37,284 nucleotides of DNA from an uncultured Acidobacteriota bacterium (lineage in GTDB: Bacteria; Acidobacteriota; Vicinamibacteria; Vicinamibacterales; UBA2999). The position numbers and the translations under genes are program-made. Within the stretch, counting starts at the first letter, position 1. Each line of letters opens with the position of its first letter. A model generated the notes under the pieces. The model made no database searches. It saw only the letters and a program-made list of their open reading frames with translations, and was not told the DNA's origin. Below, in pieces: positions 9,061 through 17,020 of this stretch. The stretch spans positions 1 through 37,284 of the forward strand of contig CADEDM010000028.1 in NCBI GenBank assembly GCA_902826065.1. Reading direction: 5' to 3'.

Positions 9061-10023
9061 ATGCGCCTCACGTCGTTCCAGCGCCTCGCCATCGCCACCA
9101 CGGCGCTGACCTACCTGCTGATCGCCGTGGGAGGCCTGGTGCGCGCCTCCGGCGCCGGGCTCGGGTGCCCCGACTGGCCGCGCTGCTTCGGGTCGTGGAT
9201 TCCTCCGGCGTCGGCGACAGCCCTGCCGCCGGAGTTCGACGCCGCGCAGTTCAACCCCACGCTGATGTGGACCGAGTATCTCAACCGCCTGCTCGGCGTG
9301 AGCGTGGGCTTCGCGATCTTCGCCACGACGATCGCCGCGTGGCGGGCACATCGCCGGCGTCCGCGCATCGTGTGGCCGGTCGTGGTGGCGCTGCTGCTCA
9401 CCGGCTACGAGGGGTGGCTGGGCGGACGCGTCGTCGCGCACGAACTCGCGCCGTGGATCGTCACGGCGCACCTGGTCGTGGCGCTCGTCATCGTGCAGTT
9501 GCTGTTGTGGGCCACGGTGGAGTCGCTGCAAGGCGACGGCACATCCGAAGAGCGCGAAGCCGGTAGCGGCCGCGGCCGCCTGGCCGCAGTCACGGGCGTC
9601 GTGACCGCGCTGCTGCTGGTGCAGGTGGCCGTCGGCACGCAGGTGCGGGGCACCATCGACGACGCGCTCGATGCTGGCACGCCCCGCGCCGAGGCGCTGG
9701 CCTCGGTAGGCGCGCTCGACGCGACGCACCGCGACCTCGCCGCGGTCGTGACCCTGGCGGTCGTTGCGCTCTGGGCGTGGGTGTGGACCCGCTTCGGCCA
9801 GCAGGCGCCGCTCGTGCTCGCCGCCAACGCCGCGCTAGCCACCGCGGTGCTGCAGATCGTCGCCGGCATGGTCCTCGCCGGGCTCGCGCTGCCCCCGCCG
9901 GCGCAAGTGGCGCATCTCACGATCGCCAGCCTGATGCTCGGCGCACTCACGACGCTGGCGCTGGTGGCCTGGCGCTGGCCGGCGCCGTCGCGCGGCCTGG
10001 CCGCCGATCGGCCCGCGGCCTGA
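9061..10023 (+). CDS. ctaA: Haem A synthase CtaA/COX15
   Basis: A 320-residue membrane protein that oxidises the C8 methyl of haem O to a formyl group, giving haem A for aa3/caa3-type cytochrome oxidases. The signature 'GGLVRASGAGLGCPDWPRC' is at residues 24-42, including the extracytoplasmic Cys36/Cys42 pair seen in Bacillus CtaA. About eight transmembrane helices are visible. Of the four conserved haem-related histidines, H137 ('TAHLVV'), H223 ('ATHRDLA') and H285 ('QVAHLTI') are present. The first, normally in 'E..HR', is Asn75 in 'TEYLNRLLG', with the neighbouring Glu72 kept. The ATG at 9061 is chosen because GGAG lies 11 nt upstream and the product starts as a typical CtaA; an in-frame GTG at 9031 is possible. 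The LysE gene overlaps its stop as TGATG. CtaB and the oxidase genes are not in the window. Confidence 0.92.
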   Translation: MRLTSFQRLAIATTALTYLLIAVGGLVRASGAGLGCPDWPRCFGSWIPPASATALPPEFDAAQFNPTLMWTEYLNRLLGVSVGFAIFATTIAAWRAHRRRPRIVWPVVVALLLTGYEGWLGGRVVAHELAPWIVTAHLVVALVIVQLLLWATVESLQGDGTSEEREAGSGRGRLAAVTGVVTALLLVQVAVGTQVRGTIDDALDAGTPRAEALASVGALDATHRDLAAVVTLAVVALWAWVWTRFGQQAPLVLAANAALATAVLQIVAGMVLAGLALPPPAQVAHLTIASLMLGALTTLALVAWRWPAPSRGLAADRPAA

Positions 10024-10658
10024 TGCTGTCCGATCCGCTCTTCCTCGCGTTCCTCAGCTTCACGTTCGTGTTCGTCGCCACGCCGGGCTCGACGACGGCG
10101 GTGGTCGTGCGCAACACGCTCGACAACGGCCGCCGTGCCGGTGTGTTCGCGGCCCTGGGAGCGGCGTGCGCCAACGCCACGCACGCCACCGTCGCCGGAC
10201 TGGGCGGTGCCGCGCTGGTGCGGGCGTGGCCCGGGGCGCTCGACGTCATCCGCCTTGCCGGCGGCGGCTACCTCGCGTGGCTGGGGCTGCGCAGCCTGTG
10301 GCAGGCGTATCTCGGAGAGGCGCCAATCGTCGGCGCCCTCGACGCGCCACGCGCCGCCCATCACCGCAGTTTCCGTGAAGGCCTCGTCGTGAACCTGCTG
10401 GGCCCGGCCGTGCTGACGCTCTACCTGAGCGTCGTGCCCACCTTCATTCGGCCGACGTGGCCGCGCTGGGCCTACGTCGTGCTCGCCGCCTGCCACGTGT
10501 CGATGGCCTTCGCGTGCCATGCGGCGTGGGTGTTCGCGCTGCACCGGCTGCGCGAAATCTTCCGCAACACCGGGCCGCGGCGGGCCCTCAGTGCCGCCAC
10601 CGGCGTGGCGCTGCTGGTGCTCGCGGCCCGCGTCGTGCGCCAGTCGTTCTCGCGCTGA
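10023..10658 (+). CDS. LysE/RhtB family amino-acid exporter
   Basis: A 211-residue inner-membrane translocator of the LysE/RhtB superfamily, which exports amino acids or related small molecules. The N-terminal family signature is clear ('VATPGSTTAVVVRNTLDNGR', then a Gly-rich second helix), followed by 'AGGGYLAWLGLRSLW' and 'FREGLVVNLLGPAVLTLYL'. About six membrane segments are visible, as expected. Its ATG shares its A with the ctaA stop (TGATG at 10021-10025), so translation is probably coupled to ctaA. The substrate cannot be predicted, and the pairing with haem A synthase may be only transcriptional economy. Confidence 0.88.
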   Translation: MLSDPLFLAFLSFTFVFVATPGSTTAVVVRNTLDNGRRAGVFAALGAACANATHATVAGLGGAALVRAWPGALDVIRLAGGGYLAWLGLRSLWQAYLGEAPIVGALDAPRAAHHRSFREGLVVNLLGPAVLTLYLSVVPTFIRPTWPRWAYVVLAACHVSMAFACHAAWVFALHRLREIFRNTGPRRALSAATGVALLVLAARVVRQSFSR

Positions 10659-10757
10659 CGCGGGCCGGCGGAGCTGCCGTCCCAGCAGCCGTCCCGTCAT
10701 TTCCCGGCGGCGCCGCACGGACCTGCGCGCCAGCTCTGCTACCGTGGAGGACGGTCC

Positions 10758-13160
10758 ATGCGCCGCACCGCCGTCCTCGTCCTGTCGCTCGTGCTGTCCC
10801 CGAGGCCGTCCGTTGCGCAAGGCCCAACGCCTCCTGCCGATGCCGCCCCGGCGGCCGCGTTGAGCGCCTTCTCCGGCGTCGATCGACAGCTCCAGGTGCC
10901 GCTCCCACGGGTCGAGGAGGAGGCCACGATCGACGGCGCGCTCGACGAGCCGGCGTGGAGCCAGGCCGCACGGCTCACCGGTTTCTCGCGCTACTCGCCG
11001 GTGGATGGCGGTCCGGCCGACCGCAGCACCGAGGTGCTCGTCTGGTATTCGCCGACAGCGATCTTCTTCGGCGTGCGCGCCACCGCGGGTCCCGACGGCG
11101 TGCAGGCGACGCTGGCCGATCGCGATCGCATCGACGCCGACGATCACGTGCAGATCTACCTCAGCACGTTCGCCGACGGACGGCAGGCGTTCGTGTTCGC
11201 GGTGAACCCGCTCGGCGTGCAGATGGACGGCGCGCTGGTGGAGGGCCTGCGCTCCGGCGGCGGCGGCTTCGCCGGCCTCGCGCAGGGCCGCGAGGACTTC
11301 GACCGCAGCCCCGACTTCGTCTTCCAGTCGCGCGGCGTCGTCGACGCGGCCGGCTACGTCGTCGAGGTCCGCATCCCCTTCAAGAGCCTGCGCTACCAGT
11401 CGGGCGACTCGCAGCGCTGGGGCCTGCACGTGACGCGCGTCAGCCCGCGCGCGGGCGTCGAAGAGACGTGGGCGCCGGCCCGCCGCGACGGGGCGTCGTT
11501 CCTGTCGCAGGCCGGATTCCTCGAGGGGCTGCACGATCTCCGGCGCGGCCTCGTGCTCGACCTGAACCCCGTGGCCACGGCGCGCGCCGACGGCGCACCC
11601 GGCGCCAGCGGCTGGACCTACGACGGCGGCCGCCCCGACCTCGGCTTCAACGTGCGCTGGGGCGTCACCGAGACGCTCACGCTGAACGGCACCGTCAACC
11701 CCGACTTCTCGCAGGTCGAAGCCGACGCCGGCCAGTTCCAGTTCGACCCGCGGATTGCGCTGTTCTTCCCCGACAAGCGGCCGTTCTTCCTCGACGGCAT
11801 CGAGCAGTACGCCTCACCCAACAACCTGATCTACACGCGCCGCGTCGTCGCGCCGATCACCGCGGCCAAGGTGACCGGGCGCGTCAGCCGCGCCACCAGC
11901 GTCGCGTTCCTCTCGGCCGTGGACGACGTCACGACGTCCGCGTCCGGCCGCGATCATCCCGTCTACAACCTGCTGCGCGCGCAGCACGACATCGGCACGT
12001 CGTCCAAGCTGGGGCTCGTCTACACCGACAAGGTCGACGGCGACCGATCGAACCGCGTGCTGGGCGTCGACGCGCGGCTGGTGTGGAAGGACATCTACTC
12101 GCTGCTGGTCCAGGGCGCCACCAGCCGCACCGACACCCCGACCGCCACTGAGACCGCGCCGCTGTGGCAGGCCACGTTCAACCGCACCGGGCGTCGTTAT
12201 GGGCTGCGCGCGGTGGCGCGCGGGCTCGATCCGCAGTTCCAGGCGCAGGCCGGGTTCATCGGCCGCGGCGGCATCGCCCAGTTCGCCGTGACCAACCAGT
12301 TCATCACGCTGGGGAAGCCGGGGCAGTGGTTCCAGCGCTTCTCGAGTGACGTGGTCGTCGACGGCATGTGGGTCTACGACGACTTCACGGCCGGGCGGCC
12401 GTCGCAGGATCGCAAGCTGCACTTCAACCAGAACCTGACTCTGAACGGCGGCTGGAAAGTGGGCGGGTCGGCGCTGATCGAGTCGTTCGGCTACGACCCG
12501 CGGCTCTACACCGACTACGTCGTCGAGGTGCCGGTGCCCGGCGCCGCGCCGCGCTACGAGCCCTACGTCGGCACGCCGCGCCTGCCGAACCTCGACTGGG
12601 TGATCTCTGCCGAGACGCCGACCCGCAAGGGCCTGAACGCCGAGCTCTTCCTGCTGTGGGGCAAGGACGAGAATTTCTTCGAGTGGTCGTCGGCCGACAT
12701 CGTGTTCCTCAACGCCTTCGCGACGTGGCGGCCCACTGACCAGCTTCGCTTCGAAGGGCGCTATCAGCTGCAGTCGTACCAGCGTCGCACCGACGGCTCG
12801 TATGTCGGCATCCGCCGCATCCCGCGCCTGCGCGTCGAGTACCAGGTGACGCGCCCGATCTTCCTGCGCCTGATCGCCGAAGAGGACGCGAACTTCCAGG
12901 ATCGGCTGCGTGACGACTCGCGGACCGGGCTGCCGATCTTCTATCGCGACGCCGACGGCACCCTGACACCTGCGGCGCGGGCGTCGTCGAAGCGGCTGCG
13001 CCTCGACTGGCTCTTCTCGTACCTGCCCACGCCGGGTACCGTGGTCTACGCCGGCTACGGCAGCAGCCTCGCCACCGACGACGCGCGGGGGCGGATGCGG
13101 ACCTACCGCCGCGTGAACGACGGCTTCTACCTGAAGATCAGTTATCTTTTCCGTCTGTAG
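10758..13160 (+). CDS. DUF5916 outer-membrane protein with N-terminal CBM9-like domain
   Basis: An 800-residue exported protein. A signal peptide covers about residues 1-21 (ends SVAQ). Residues about 45-230 resemble the CBM9-like/DOMON fold ('ATIDGALDEPAWSQA', 'DDHVQIYLSTFADGRQAFVF'), which binds carbohydrate or other ligands in characterised relatives. The rest matches the DUF5916 barrel, with 'NPDFSQVEADAGQFQFDPR' and 'FFPDKRPFFLDGIEQY' near residues 310-355 and a C-terminus ending in Leu after aromatic alternation ('FYLKISYLFRL'), as expected for a BAM-inserted strand. GGAGG lies 7 nt before the ATG. The function is unknown; an outer-membrane protein that handles a polymer is an inference. 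The next gene also encodes an outer-membrane protein, 51 bp downstream. Confidence 0.83.
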   Translation: MRRTAVLVLSLVLSPRPSVAQGPTPPADAAPAAALSAFSGVDRQLQVPLPRVEEEATIDGALDEPAWSQAARLTGFSRYSPVDGGPADRSTEVLVWYSPTAIFFGVRATAGPDGVQATLADRDRIDADDHVQIYLSTFADGRQAFVFAVNPLGVQMDGALVEGLRSGGGGFAGLAQGREDFDRSPDFVFQSRGVVDAAGYVVEVRIPFKSLRYQSGDSQRWGLHVTRVSPRAGVEETWAPARRDGASFLSQAGFLEGLHDLRRGLVLDLNPVATARADGAPGASGWTYDGGRPDLGFNVRWGVTETLTLNGTVNPDFSQVEADAGQFQFDPRIALFFPDKRPFFLDGIEQYASPNNLIYTRRVVAPITAAKVTGRVSRATSVAFLSAVDDVTTSASGRDHPVYNLLRAQHDIGTSSKLGLVYTDKVDGDRSNRVLGVDARLVWKDIYSLLVQGATSRTDTPTATETAPLWQATFNRTGRRYGLRAVARGLDPQFQAQAGFIGRGGIAQFAVTNQFITLGKPGQWFQRFSSDVVVDGMWVYDDFTAGRPSQDRKLHFNQNLTLNGGWKVGGSALIESFGYDPRLYTDYVVEVPVPGAAPRYEPYVGTPRLPNLDWVISAETPTRKGLNAELFLLWGKDENFFEWSSADIVFLNAFATWRPTDQLRFEGRYQLQSYQRRTDGSYVGIRRIPRLRVEYQVTRPIFLRLIAEEDANFQDRLRDDSRTGLPIFYRDADGTLTPAARASSKRLRLDWLFSYLPTPGTVVYAGYGSSLATDDARGRMRTYRRVNDGFYLKISYLFRL

Positions 13161-13211
13161 CTCGTCCGGCGCCGTTCCCCCTCGGTCCGCGAGTGCCTGC
13201 CCGAGGAGGCC

Positions 13212-13970
13212 ATGGTGAAATCCGTCTCGAGATCGTTCCTGGCGGCGCTGACGCTCAGCGCGCTCATTCCGTCGCCCGCGCGGGCACAAGCGCCCGCGGC
13301 GCCACCACCACCGCCACCCGGCTGGGCCGGCTCGGTCGGCGGTGGACTCGCCGTCACGAGCGGCAACACCGACACGTCGATGGCCAATGTCGGCGCCGAC
13401 GTGCTGCACGACAGCGGCACCGACATCGTGTTCAAGGCTTCGGGCCTGCTGCTGAAGGGCTCGAGCAACGGCGCCTCCAACGTCGACCGCTCGCAGGCCG
13501 ACGCGCGCCTCAGCTACAAGCTGTCGCCGCGGCTGTCGGCGTTCGCGCTCACCACCTTCGCCCGCGATCGCTTCAAGGCCATCGACTATCTCGTGGCGCC
13601 CACGGCGGGCCTCAGCTACCAGGTGCTGACCGGCCCGCGCCTCGAGTGGACCACCGACGGGAGCCTCGGCCTCGTCTTCGAGAAGAACCGGGACCGCGAC
13701 CTCGACACGTCCGGCGCGCTGCTCGCGGGCGAGAAGCTGACCGTCGCGATCGGCGAACGGTCGAAGCTGACGCACGCAGCCAGCGGCCTGTGGAAGATGG
13801 ACGATCTGGGTGACGCCTTCTACACGTTCTCGGCCGGACTGCTGACCTCGATCGCAGGCAACTTCGATCTCAAGACCGAGTTCCTGAGCACCTACAAACG
13901 CCAGCCCACCGACCCGGCGCTGAAGAAGGCGGACCAGTCGGTCGTGCTGTCGGTGGTCTACAAGTACTAG
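13212..13970 (+). CDS. DUF481 family outer-membrane protein (YdiY-like)
   Basis: A 252-residue exported beta-rich protein of the DUF481 family (COG3137; E. coli YdiY is the salt-induced member). A signal peptide ends near residue 26 (ARAQA) and is followed by a proline run. The family hallmark 'GGLAVTSGNTDTS' follows at about residue 44, and alternating aromatic/hydrophobic strands continue to a C-terminal 'VVLSVVYKY'. It is probably a small outer-membrane barrel; its role is not known. The Shine-Dalgarno GAGGAGG (13203-13209) is only 2 nt from the ATG at 13212, so the in-frame GTG one codon later (13215) may be the real start. mscL follows 60 bp downstream. Confidence 0.82.
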   Translation: MVKSVSRSFLAALTLSALIPSPARAQAPAAPPPPPPGWAGSVGGGLAVTSGNTDTSMANVGADVLHDSGTDIVFKASGLLLKGSSNGASNVDRSQADARLSYKLSPRLSAFALTTFARDRFKAIDYLVAPTAGLSYQVLTGPRLEWTTDGSLGLVFEKNRDRDLDTSGALLAGEKLTVAIGERSKLTHAASGLWKMDDLGDAFYTFSAGLLTSIAGNFDLKTEFLSTYKRQPTDPALKKADQSVVLSVVYKY

Positions 13971-14003
13971 CCGCGGGCGGCCAGGGGCTAGAATGACCCG
14001 CGG
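13971..14003. repeat. Perfect 7-bp inverted repeat flanking the mscL -10 element
   Basis: CCGCGGG (13971-13977) begins immediately after the DUF481 stop and is matched by CCCGCGG (13997-14003), with 19 nt between. The -10-like TAGAAT (13989-13994) lies inside. It could be an operator for mscL or the stem of a terminator for the DUF481 gene. Confidence 0.4.
13989..13994 (+). promoter_or_regulatory. -10 element for mscL
   Basis: TAGAAT (5/6 match) in the context GGGCTAGAATG, 37 nt before the mscL ATG. The identical 11-mer occurs on the minus strand before the 35274 start. No good -35 is seen at 16-18 bp. Confidence 0.4.
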
Positions 14004-14030
14004 TCACGCTGCGACGCACTGGAGGATCCG

Positions 14031-14456
14031 ATGCTGAGCGAATTCAAGGAATTCATCATCAAGGGCAATGCGTTCGACCTGGCCGTCGGCGTGATCATCG
14101 GCGGGGCCTTCGGGGCGATGGCGGGGTCGTTCGTGAGCGACGTGATGATGCCGCCGCTCGGTCTGCTGATGGGCGGCGCCGACTTCTCGGACATCTTCCT
14201 CACGCTGAAGGAGGGCGCGAAGGCGGCCGGGCCCTATCCGACGCTGGCCGCGGCGAAGGACGCCGGCGCGGTCACCCTGAACGTCGGCTCGTTCGTCAAC
14301 ACCGTCGTGAACCTCCTGATCGTGGGCTTCGTGGTGTTCATGCTGGTGAAGGGCGTGAACGCGGCCCGCAAGCCGGCGCCGGCAGCGGCGGCGCCTCCGC
14401 CCACGCCGGAGGACGTCCTGCTGCTGCGCGAAATCCGTGACAGCCTGAAGCGATAG
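14031..14456 (+). CDS. mscL: Large-conductance mechanosensitive channel MscL
   Basis: A 141-residue inner-membrane channel that opens under high membrane tension and releases solutes during hypo-osmotic shock. The N-terminal amphipathic helix and first membrane helix are near-consensus ('EFKEFIIKGNAFDLAVGVII', 'SDVMMPPLGLLMGG'), then a periplasmic loop (about residues 60-80), the second helix ('NTVVNLLIVGFVVFMLVKGV') and a Pro/Ala linker. The C-terminal bundle helix 'PEDVLLLREIRDSLK' matches the family. The length is normal. GGAGG lies 5 nt before the ATG. The downstream amidohydrolase gene is convergent, with 17 bp between stops. Confidence 0.96.
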   Translation: MLSEFKEFIIKGNAFDLAVGVIIGGAFGAMAGSFVSDVMMPPLGLLMGGADFSDIFLTLKEGAKAAGPYPTLAAAKDAGAVTLNVGSFVNTVVNLLIVGFVVFMLVKGVNAARKPAPAAAAPPPTPEDVLLLREIRDSLKR

Positions 14457-14457
14457 C

Positions 14458-14485
14458 GGCCGGCGGGCTCCGGCTACTGCCGGCC
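14458..14485. terminator. Inverted repeat between convergent mscL and amidohydrolase
   Basis: GGCCGGC (14458-14464) pairs with GCCGGCC (14479-14485) across 14 nt. It begins right after the mscL stop and runs into the last codons of the minus-strand gene. No T tract follows on either strand, so the terminator role is tentative. Confidence 0.3.
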
Positions 14486-16201
14486 GGGGCCCGTGTACGC
14501 GACCTTGCCGCCGACGATCGTGTAGGCCACGCCCGTCGAGGCGATCTGATCCTCGGGCACGGTGAGGATGTCCTTCGTCAGCACCGTGACATCGGCCAGC
14601 TTGCCCACCGCGAGCGACCCCTTCAGCGTCTCTTCCCTGGCGGCATAGGCCGCGTTCCACGTGTACGACTTCAGCGCTTCCTCGCGCGTCATCACCTGGT
14701 CGGGGGTGAACGCGGTGCCGTTGGTCATCTTGCGCGTGACCGACGCGTAGAGATTCGGCATCGGGTCGATGCGCTCGACCGGCACGTCGGTGCCGTTCGA
14801 GATGACGGCGCCGCTCTGCATCAGCTTGCGCCACACGTAGGCGCCTTCGGTGATGCGCGCCTCGCCGAGCCGCGCGGTCACGTAGGGCGCGTCGGACGTG
14901 GCGTGGATCCCCTGCATCGACGCGATCACGCCCAGGCGGCCGAAGCGTGGGATGTCGGCGGCGCTGAGGTGCTGCGCGTGCTCGATGCGCCAGCGCCAGT
15001 CCTTCACGTCCGGATGGGCCTTGAACGTCGCCTCGAAGATGTCGAGGGCCTCGCGGTTGGCGCGATCGCCGATGGCGTGCACGCCGAGCTGCACGCCGTT
15101 GACGGCCGCCAGCTCCGCCAGCGCCTTCACCTCGTCGACCGGCGCCGTGTTCAGCCCGGTGTGCCCGGGCAGGTCGCTGTAGGGCGCGAGCAGCCAGGCG
15201 CCGCGCGAGCCGATGGCGCCGTCGATGGTCTTCTTGATGGCGGCGATGGTCAGGTGCTGATCGTGCAGGCCGACCGCCTTGTACGACGGGAGCTTCGCGG
15301 CGATGTTCTCGTTGCTGTCGCGCACCATGACCCAGAGGCGGATGCCCAGGGCGCCCGCGTCGGCGGCCTGCTTGAGGACGTCGATGGTGGAGAAGCTCTC
15401 GCCAGCGTCCTGGAACGAGGTGACGCCCTTTTCGAGCGCGGCCTGCACCGCGGCGTCGATCACCCGGCGCGCATCGGCAGCGCGTTCCTCGGGCGTGCGC
15501 GTCGACAGCCACTTCGCCAGCGCGTCCTCGGCCAGGTCGGAGGCGGTCTCGCGCAGCACGCCGATCGGGCGCCCGGCGCGGTCCTTGAGGATCTCGCCGC
15601 CGGCAGGGTTGCGCGTCGCGGCCGTGATGCCCGAGACCTCCATCGCCTTCGCGTTCACGTACGCCGCATGGCCGCTGGCGTGCTCGAGCAGCACGGGATT
15701 GTTCGGCGAGACCTTGCTGAGCGCGTCGTGCAGCGGGAAGCCTTCGACGTTCGGTTGCGGCACCGAGGTCCATTTCTCCTGGTGCCAGCCGCGCCCGCGG
15801 ATCCACTCGCCGGGCTTCGCCTTCGCGGCAGCCTCGCCGACGAGCCGGACGATGGCGTCCCAGCTCGTGACGTCCATCAGGTCGAGCACCATCTTCGACT
15901 GGCCGAGGCCCATGAAGTGGCCGTGGCCCTCGATGAGACCGGGTACGGCCGTGAGGCCCGCGAGGTCGATGACCTGGGTGGCCGGACCGACGTACGGCGC
16001 GATCTGCTCCGCGGTGCCGAGGGCGACGATGCGGTCGCCGCGAACGGCGAGCGCCTGCGCCTCGGGCGCCGACGCCTCCACCGTGACGATCTTGCCGCCG
16101 CGCAGCACCAGCGTGGCGGGCTCGACCGCCGGTGCGCTGCTGCAGCCGCCGGCACCCATCGTGAGCACCAGACCTGCGATCGCCATCCACTCGCGCTTCA
16201 C
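14474..16201 (-). CDS. YtcJ-like amidohydrolase (amidohydrolase_3), predicted lipoprotein
   Basis: A 575-residue amidohydrolase of the YtcJ/N-substituted-formamide-deformylase type. Metal and active-site signatures are 'EGHGHFMGLG' (H93, H95), 'IRGRGWHQEKW', 'IKKTIDGAIGSRGAWL', 'GVHAIGDRANREAL', 'RIEHAQHL' and 'SNGTDVPVERIDP'. The usual C-terminal strand 'VGKLADVTVLTKDIL' is present. The N-terminus is a lipoprotein signal with GAGGC (Cys20), so it should be membrane anchored. The start is a GTG: AGGAGG lies 7 nt before the GTG at 16201, and another GTG is one codon upstream (16204). The ATG at 16186 would truncate the signal. The natural substrate of this family is mostly unknown. It is divergent from the Nudix gene 108 bp away. 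Confidence 0.88.
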   Translation of the reverse strand: MKREWMAIAGLVLTMGAGGCSSAPAVEPATLVLRGGKIVTVEASAPEAQALAVRGDRIVALGTAEQIAPYVGPATQVIDLAGLTAVPGLIEGHGHFMGLGQSKMVLDLMDVTSWDAIVRLVGEAAAKAKPGEWIRGRGWHQEKWTSVPQPNVEGFPLHDALSKVSPNNPVLLEHASGHAAYVNAKAMEVSGITAATRNPAGGEILKDRAGRPIGVLRETASDLAEDALAKWLSTRTPEERAADARRVIDAAVQAALEKGVTSFQDAGESFSTIDVLKQAADAGALGIRLWVMVRDSNENIAAKLPSYKAVGLHDQHLTIAAIKKTIDGAIGSRGAWLLAPYSDLPGHTGLNTAPVDEVKALAELAAVNGVQLGVHAIGDRANREALDIFEATFKAHPDVKDWRWRIEHAQHLSAADIPRFGRLGVIASMQGIHATSDAPYVTARLGEARITEGAYVWRKLMQSGAVISNGTDVPVERIDPMPNLYASVTRKMTNGTAFTPDQVMTREEALKSYTWNAAYAAREETLKGSLAVGKLADVTVLTKDILTVPEDQIASTGVAYTIVGGKVAYTGPGRQ

Positions 16202-16252
16202 CACTCGACCTCCTCGGCGCGCGCCAGGTCGCGCGCACCGCACTGTAGAACA

Positions 16253-16283
16253 GGGACCGGGGACCAGGGAACAGGGACCAGGG
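16253..16283 (+). repeat. G-run repeat with canonical G-quadruplex pattern
   Basis: Five G runs, GGG-ACC-GGGG-ACCA-GGG-AACA-GGG-ACCA-GGG, occupy 16253-16283, made of imperfect copies of a 7-11 nt AGGGACC unit. The loops are 3-4 nt, which fits the G3N1-7 quadruplex rule on the plus strand. It lies between the divergent amidohydrolase and Nudix genes, about 15-45 nt upstream of the Nudix -10-like hexamer. Confidence 0.6.
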
Positions 16284-16297
16284 TTCGGCGGACGCGA

Positions 16298-16303
16298 TAC
16301 GAT
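16298..16303 (+). promoter_or_regulatory. -10-like hexamer for the Nudix gene
   Basis: TACGAT, 6 nt before the ATG at 16310, with no Shine-Dalgarno between. No -35 match is seen; that region is taken by the G-run motif. It is compatible with a leaderless transcript. Confidence 0.3.
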
Positions 16304-16309
16304 CGGCGG

Positions 16310-16951
16310 ATGCGTCCGTTCATCGACGCGCTGCGTGCGCGGCTGACGCAGCCGCTACCCGGACTCGACGCGCAGTTGCAGATGGCGCCGCGGCCGCGGC
16401 CGGGCTGGGATCCGCACACGCTGCCGCCAGGCCTGCGCGACGCGGCCGGGTTGCTGCTGGTCTACCCCCATGAGGGGGCGTGGCATCTGCCTCTGACGCT
16501 TCGCGGGTCGACGTTGCGCCATCACACCGGCCAGGTGTCGCTGCCCGGCGGACGCGTCGACGAGGGCGAGACGTTCGAGGCCGCGGCGCTGCGCGAGACC
16601 TTCGAGGAGGTCGGCGTCGACCCGGGCGTGGTGGAGGTGCTGGGCCGGCTCACGCCGTTGCACATCCCGGTGAGCGGACACCTGCTGCATCCGATCGTCG
16701 GTGTGACGTCGGTGCGGCCGACGTTCGCCCTGGCCGCGGCGGAGGTGGCCCGGCTCATCGAGGCGCCGCTCGACCATCTGCGCGCGCCCGACACCGTCGC
16801 GTGGGAGCGCCGCGAGCGGTCACCCGGCGTGCTCATCGAAGTGCCGTTCTTCGCCGTCGATGGCGCCAAGGTGTGGGGCGCCACCGCGATGGTGCTCGCC
16901 GAGTTCCTCGCCGTGCTCGACGGCGTCGCCGACCCGCCGCCAGCGCGCTGA
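16310..16951 (+). CDS. CoA-pyrophosphatase-type Nudix hydrolase (NudL/NUDT7-like)
   Basis: A 213-residue Nudix hydrolase. The Nudix box at residues 81-103 is exact (G-x5-E-x7-RETFEEVGV), with the metal-binding Glu residues E96, E99 and E100. Just before it, 'LTLRGSTLRHHTGQVSLPGG' (residues 62-81) matches the extra motif of the CoA-cleaving subfamily (NUDT7/NUDT8/YeaB). The likely reaction is hydrolysis of CoA or acyl-CoA to phosphopantetheine species plus 3',5'-ADP, as part of CoA turnover. The ATG at 16310 has no Shine-Dalgarno but follows a -10-like hexamer by 6 nt. hemD begins 69 bp after the stop from its own promoter-like sequence, so the gene probably stands alone. Confidence 0.88.
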   Translation: MRPFIDALRARLTQPLPGLDAQLQMAPRPRPGWDPHTLPPGLRDAAGLLLVYPHEGAWHLPLTLRGSTLRHHTGQVSLPGGRVDEGETFEAAALRETFEEVGVDPGVVEVLGRLTPLHIPVSGHLLHPIVGVTSVRPTFALAAAEVARLIEAPLDHLRAPDTVAWERRERSPGVLIEVPFFAVDGAKVWGATAMVLAEFLAVLDGVADPPPAR

Positions 16952-16978
16952 AACACCAGGCGGGCAGCCGTCGCGCGT

Positions 16979-17008
16979 TTGGCCCACGCTCCGGCCCTGC
17001 CCTACACT
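16979..17008 (+). promoter_or_regulatory. Candidate promoter for hemD
   Basis: TTGGCC (16979-16984), an 18-bp spacer and TACACT (17003-17008). The GTG start at 17021 is 12 nt after the -10 and has no Shine-Dalgarno, so the transcript would have almost no leader. The TTG at 16979 could instead be read as an upstream start codon for hemD; the promoter match makes this less likely. Confidence 0.4.
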
Positions 17009-17020
17009 CAACCCGATCCC

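Noticed and set aside
7444..9729. A long minus-strand open frame (over 700 codons) antisense to tcyP and ctaA
   Set aside because: Its translation is low-complexity, rich in Arg, His, Gln and Gly, the usual shadow of a high-GC gene; the plus strand encodes two recognisable membrane proteins with correct starts.
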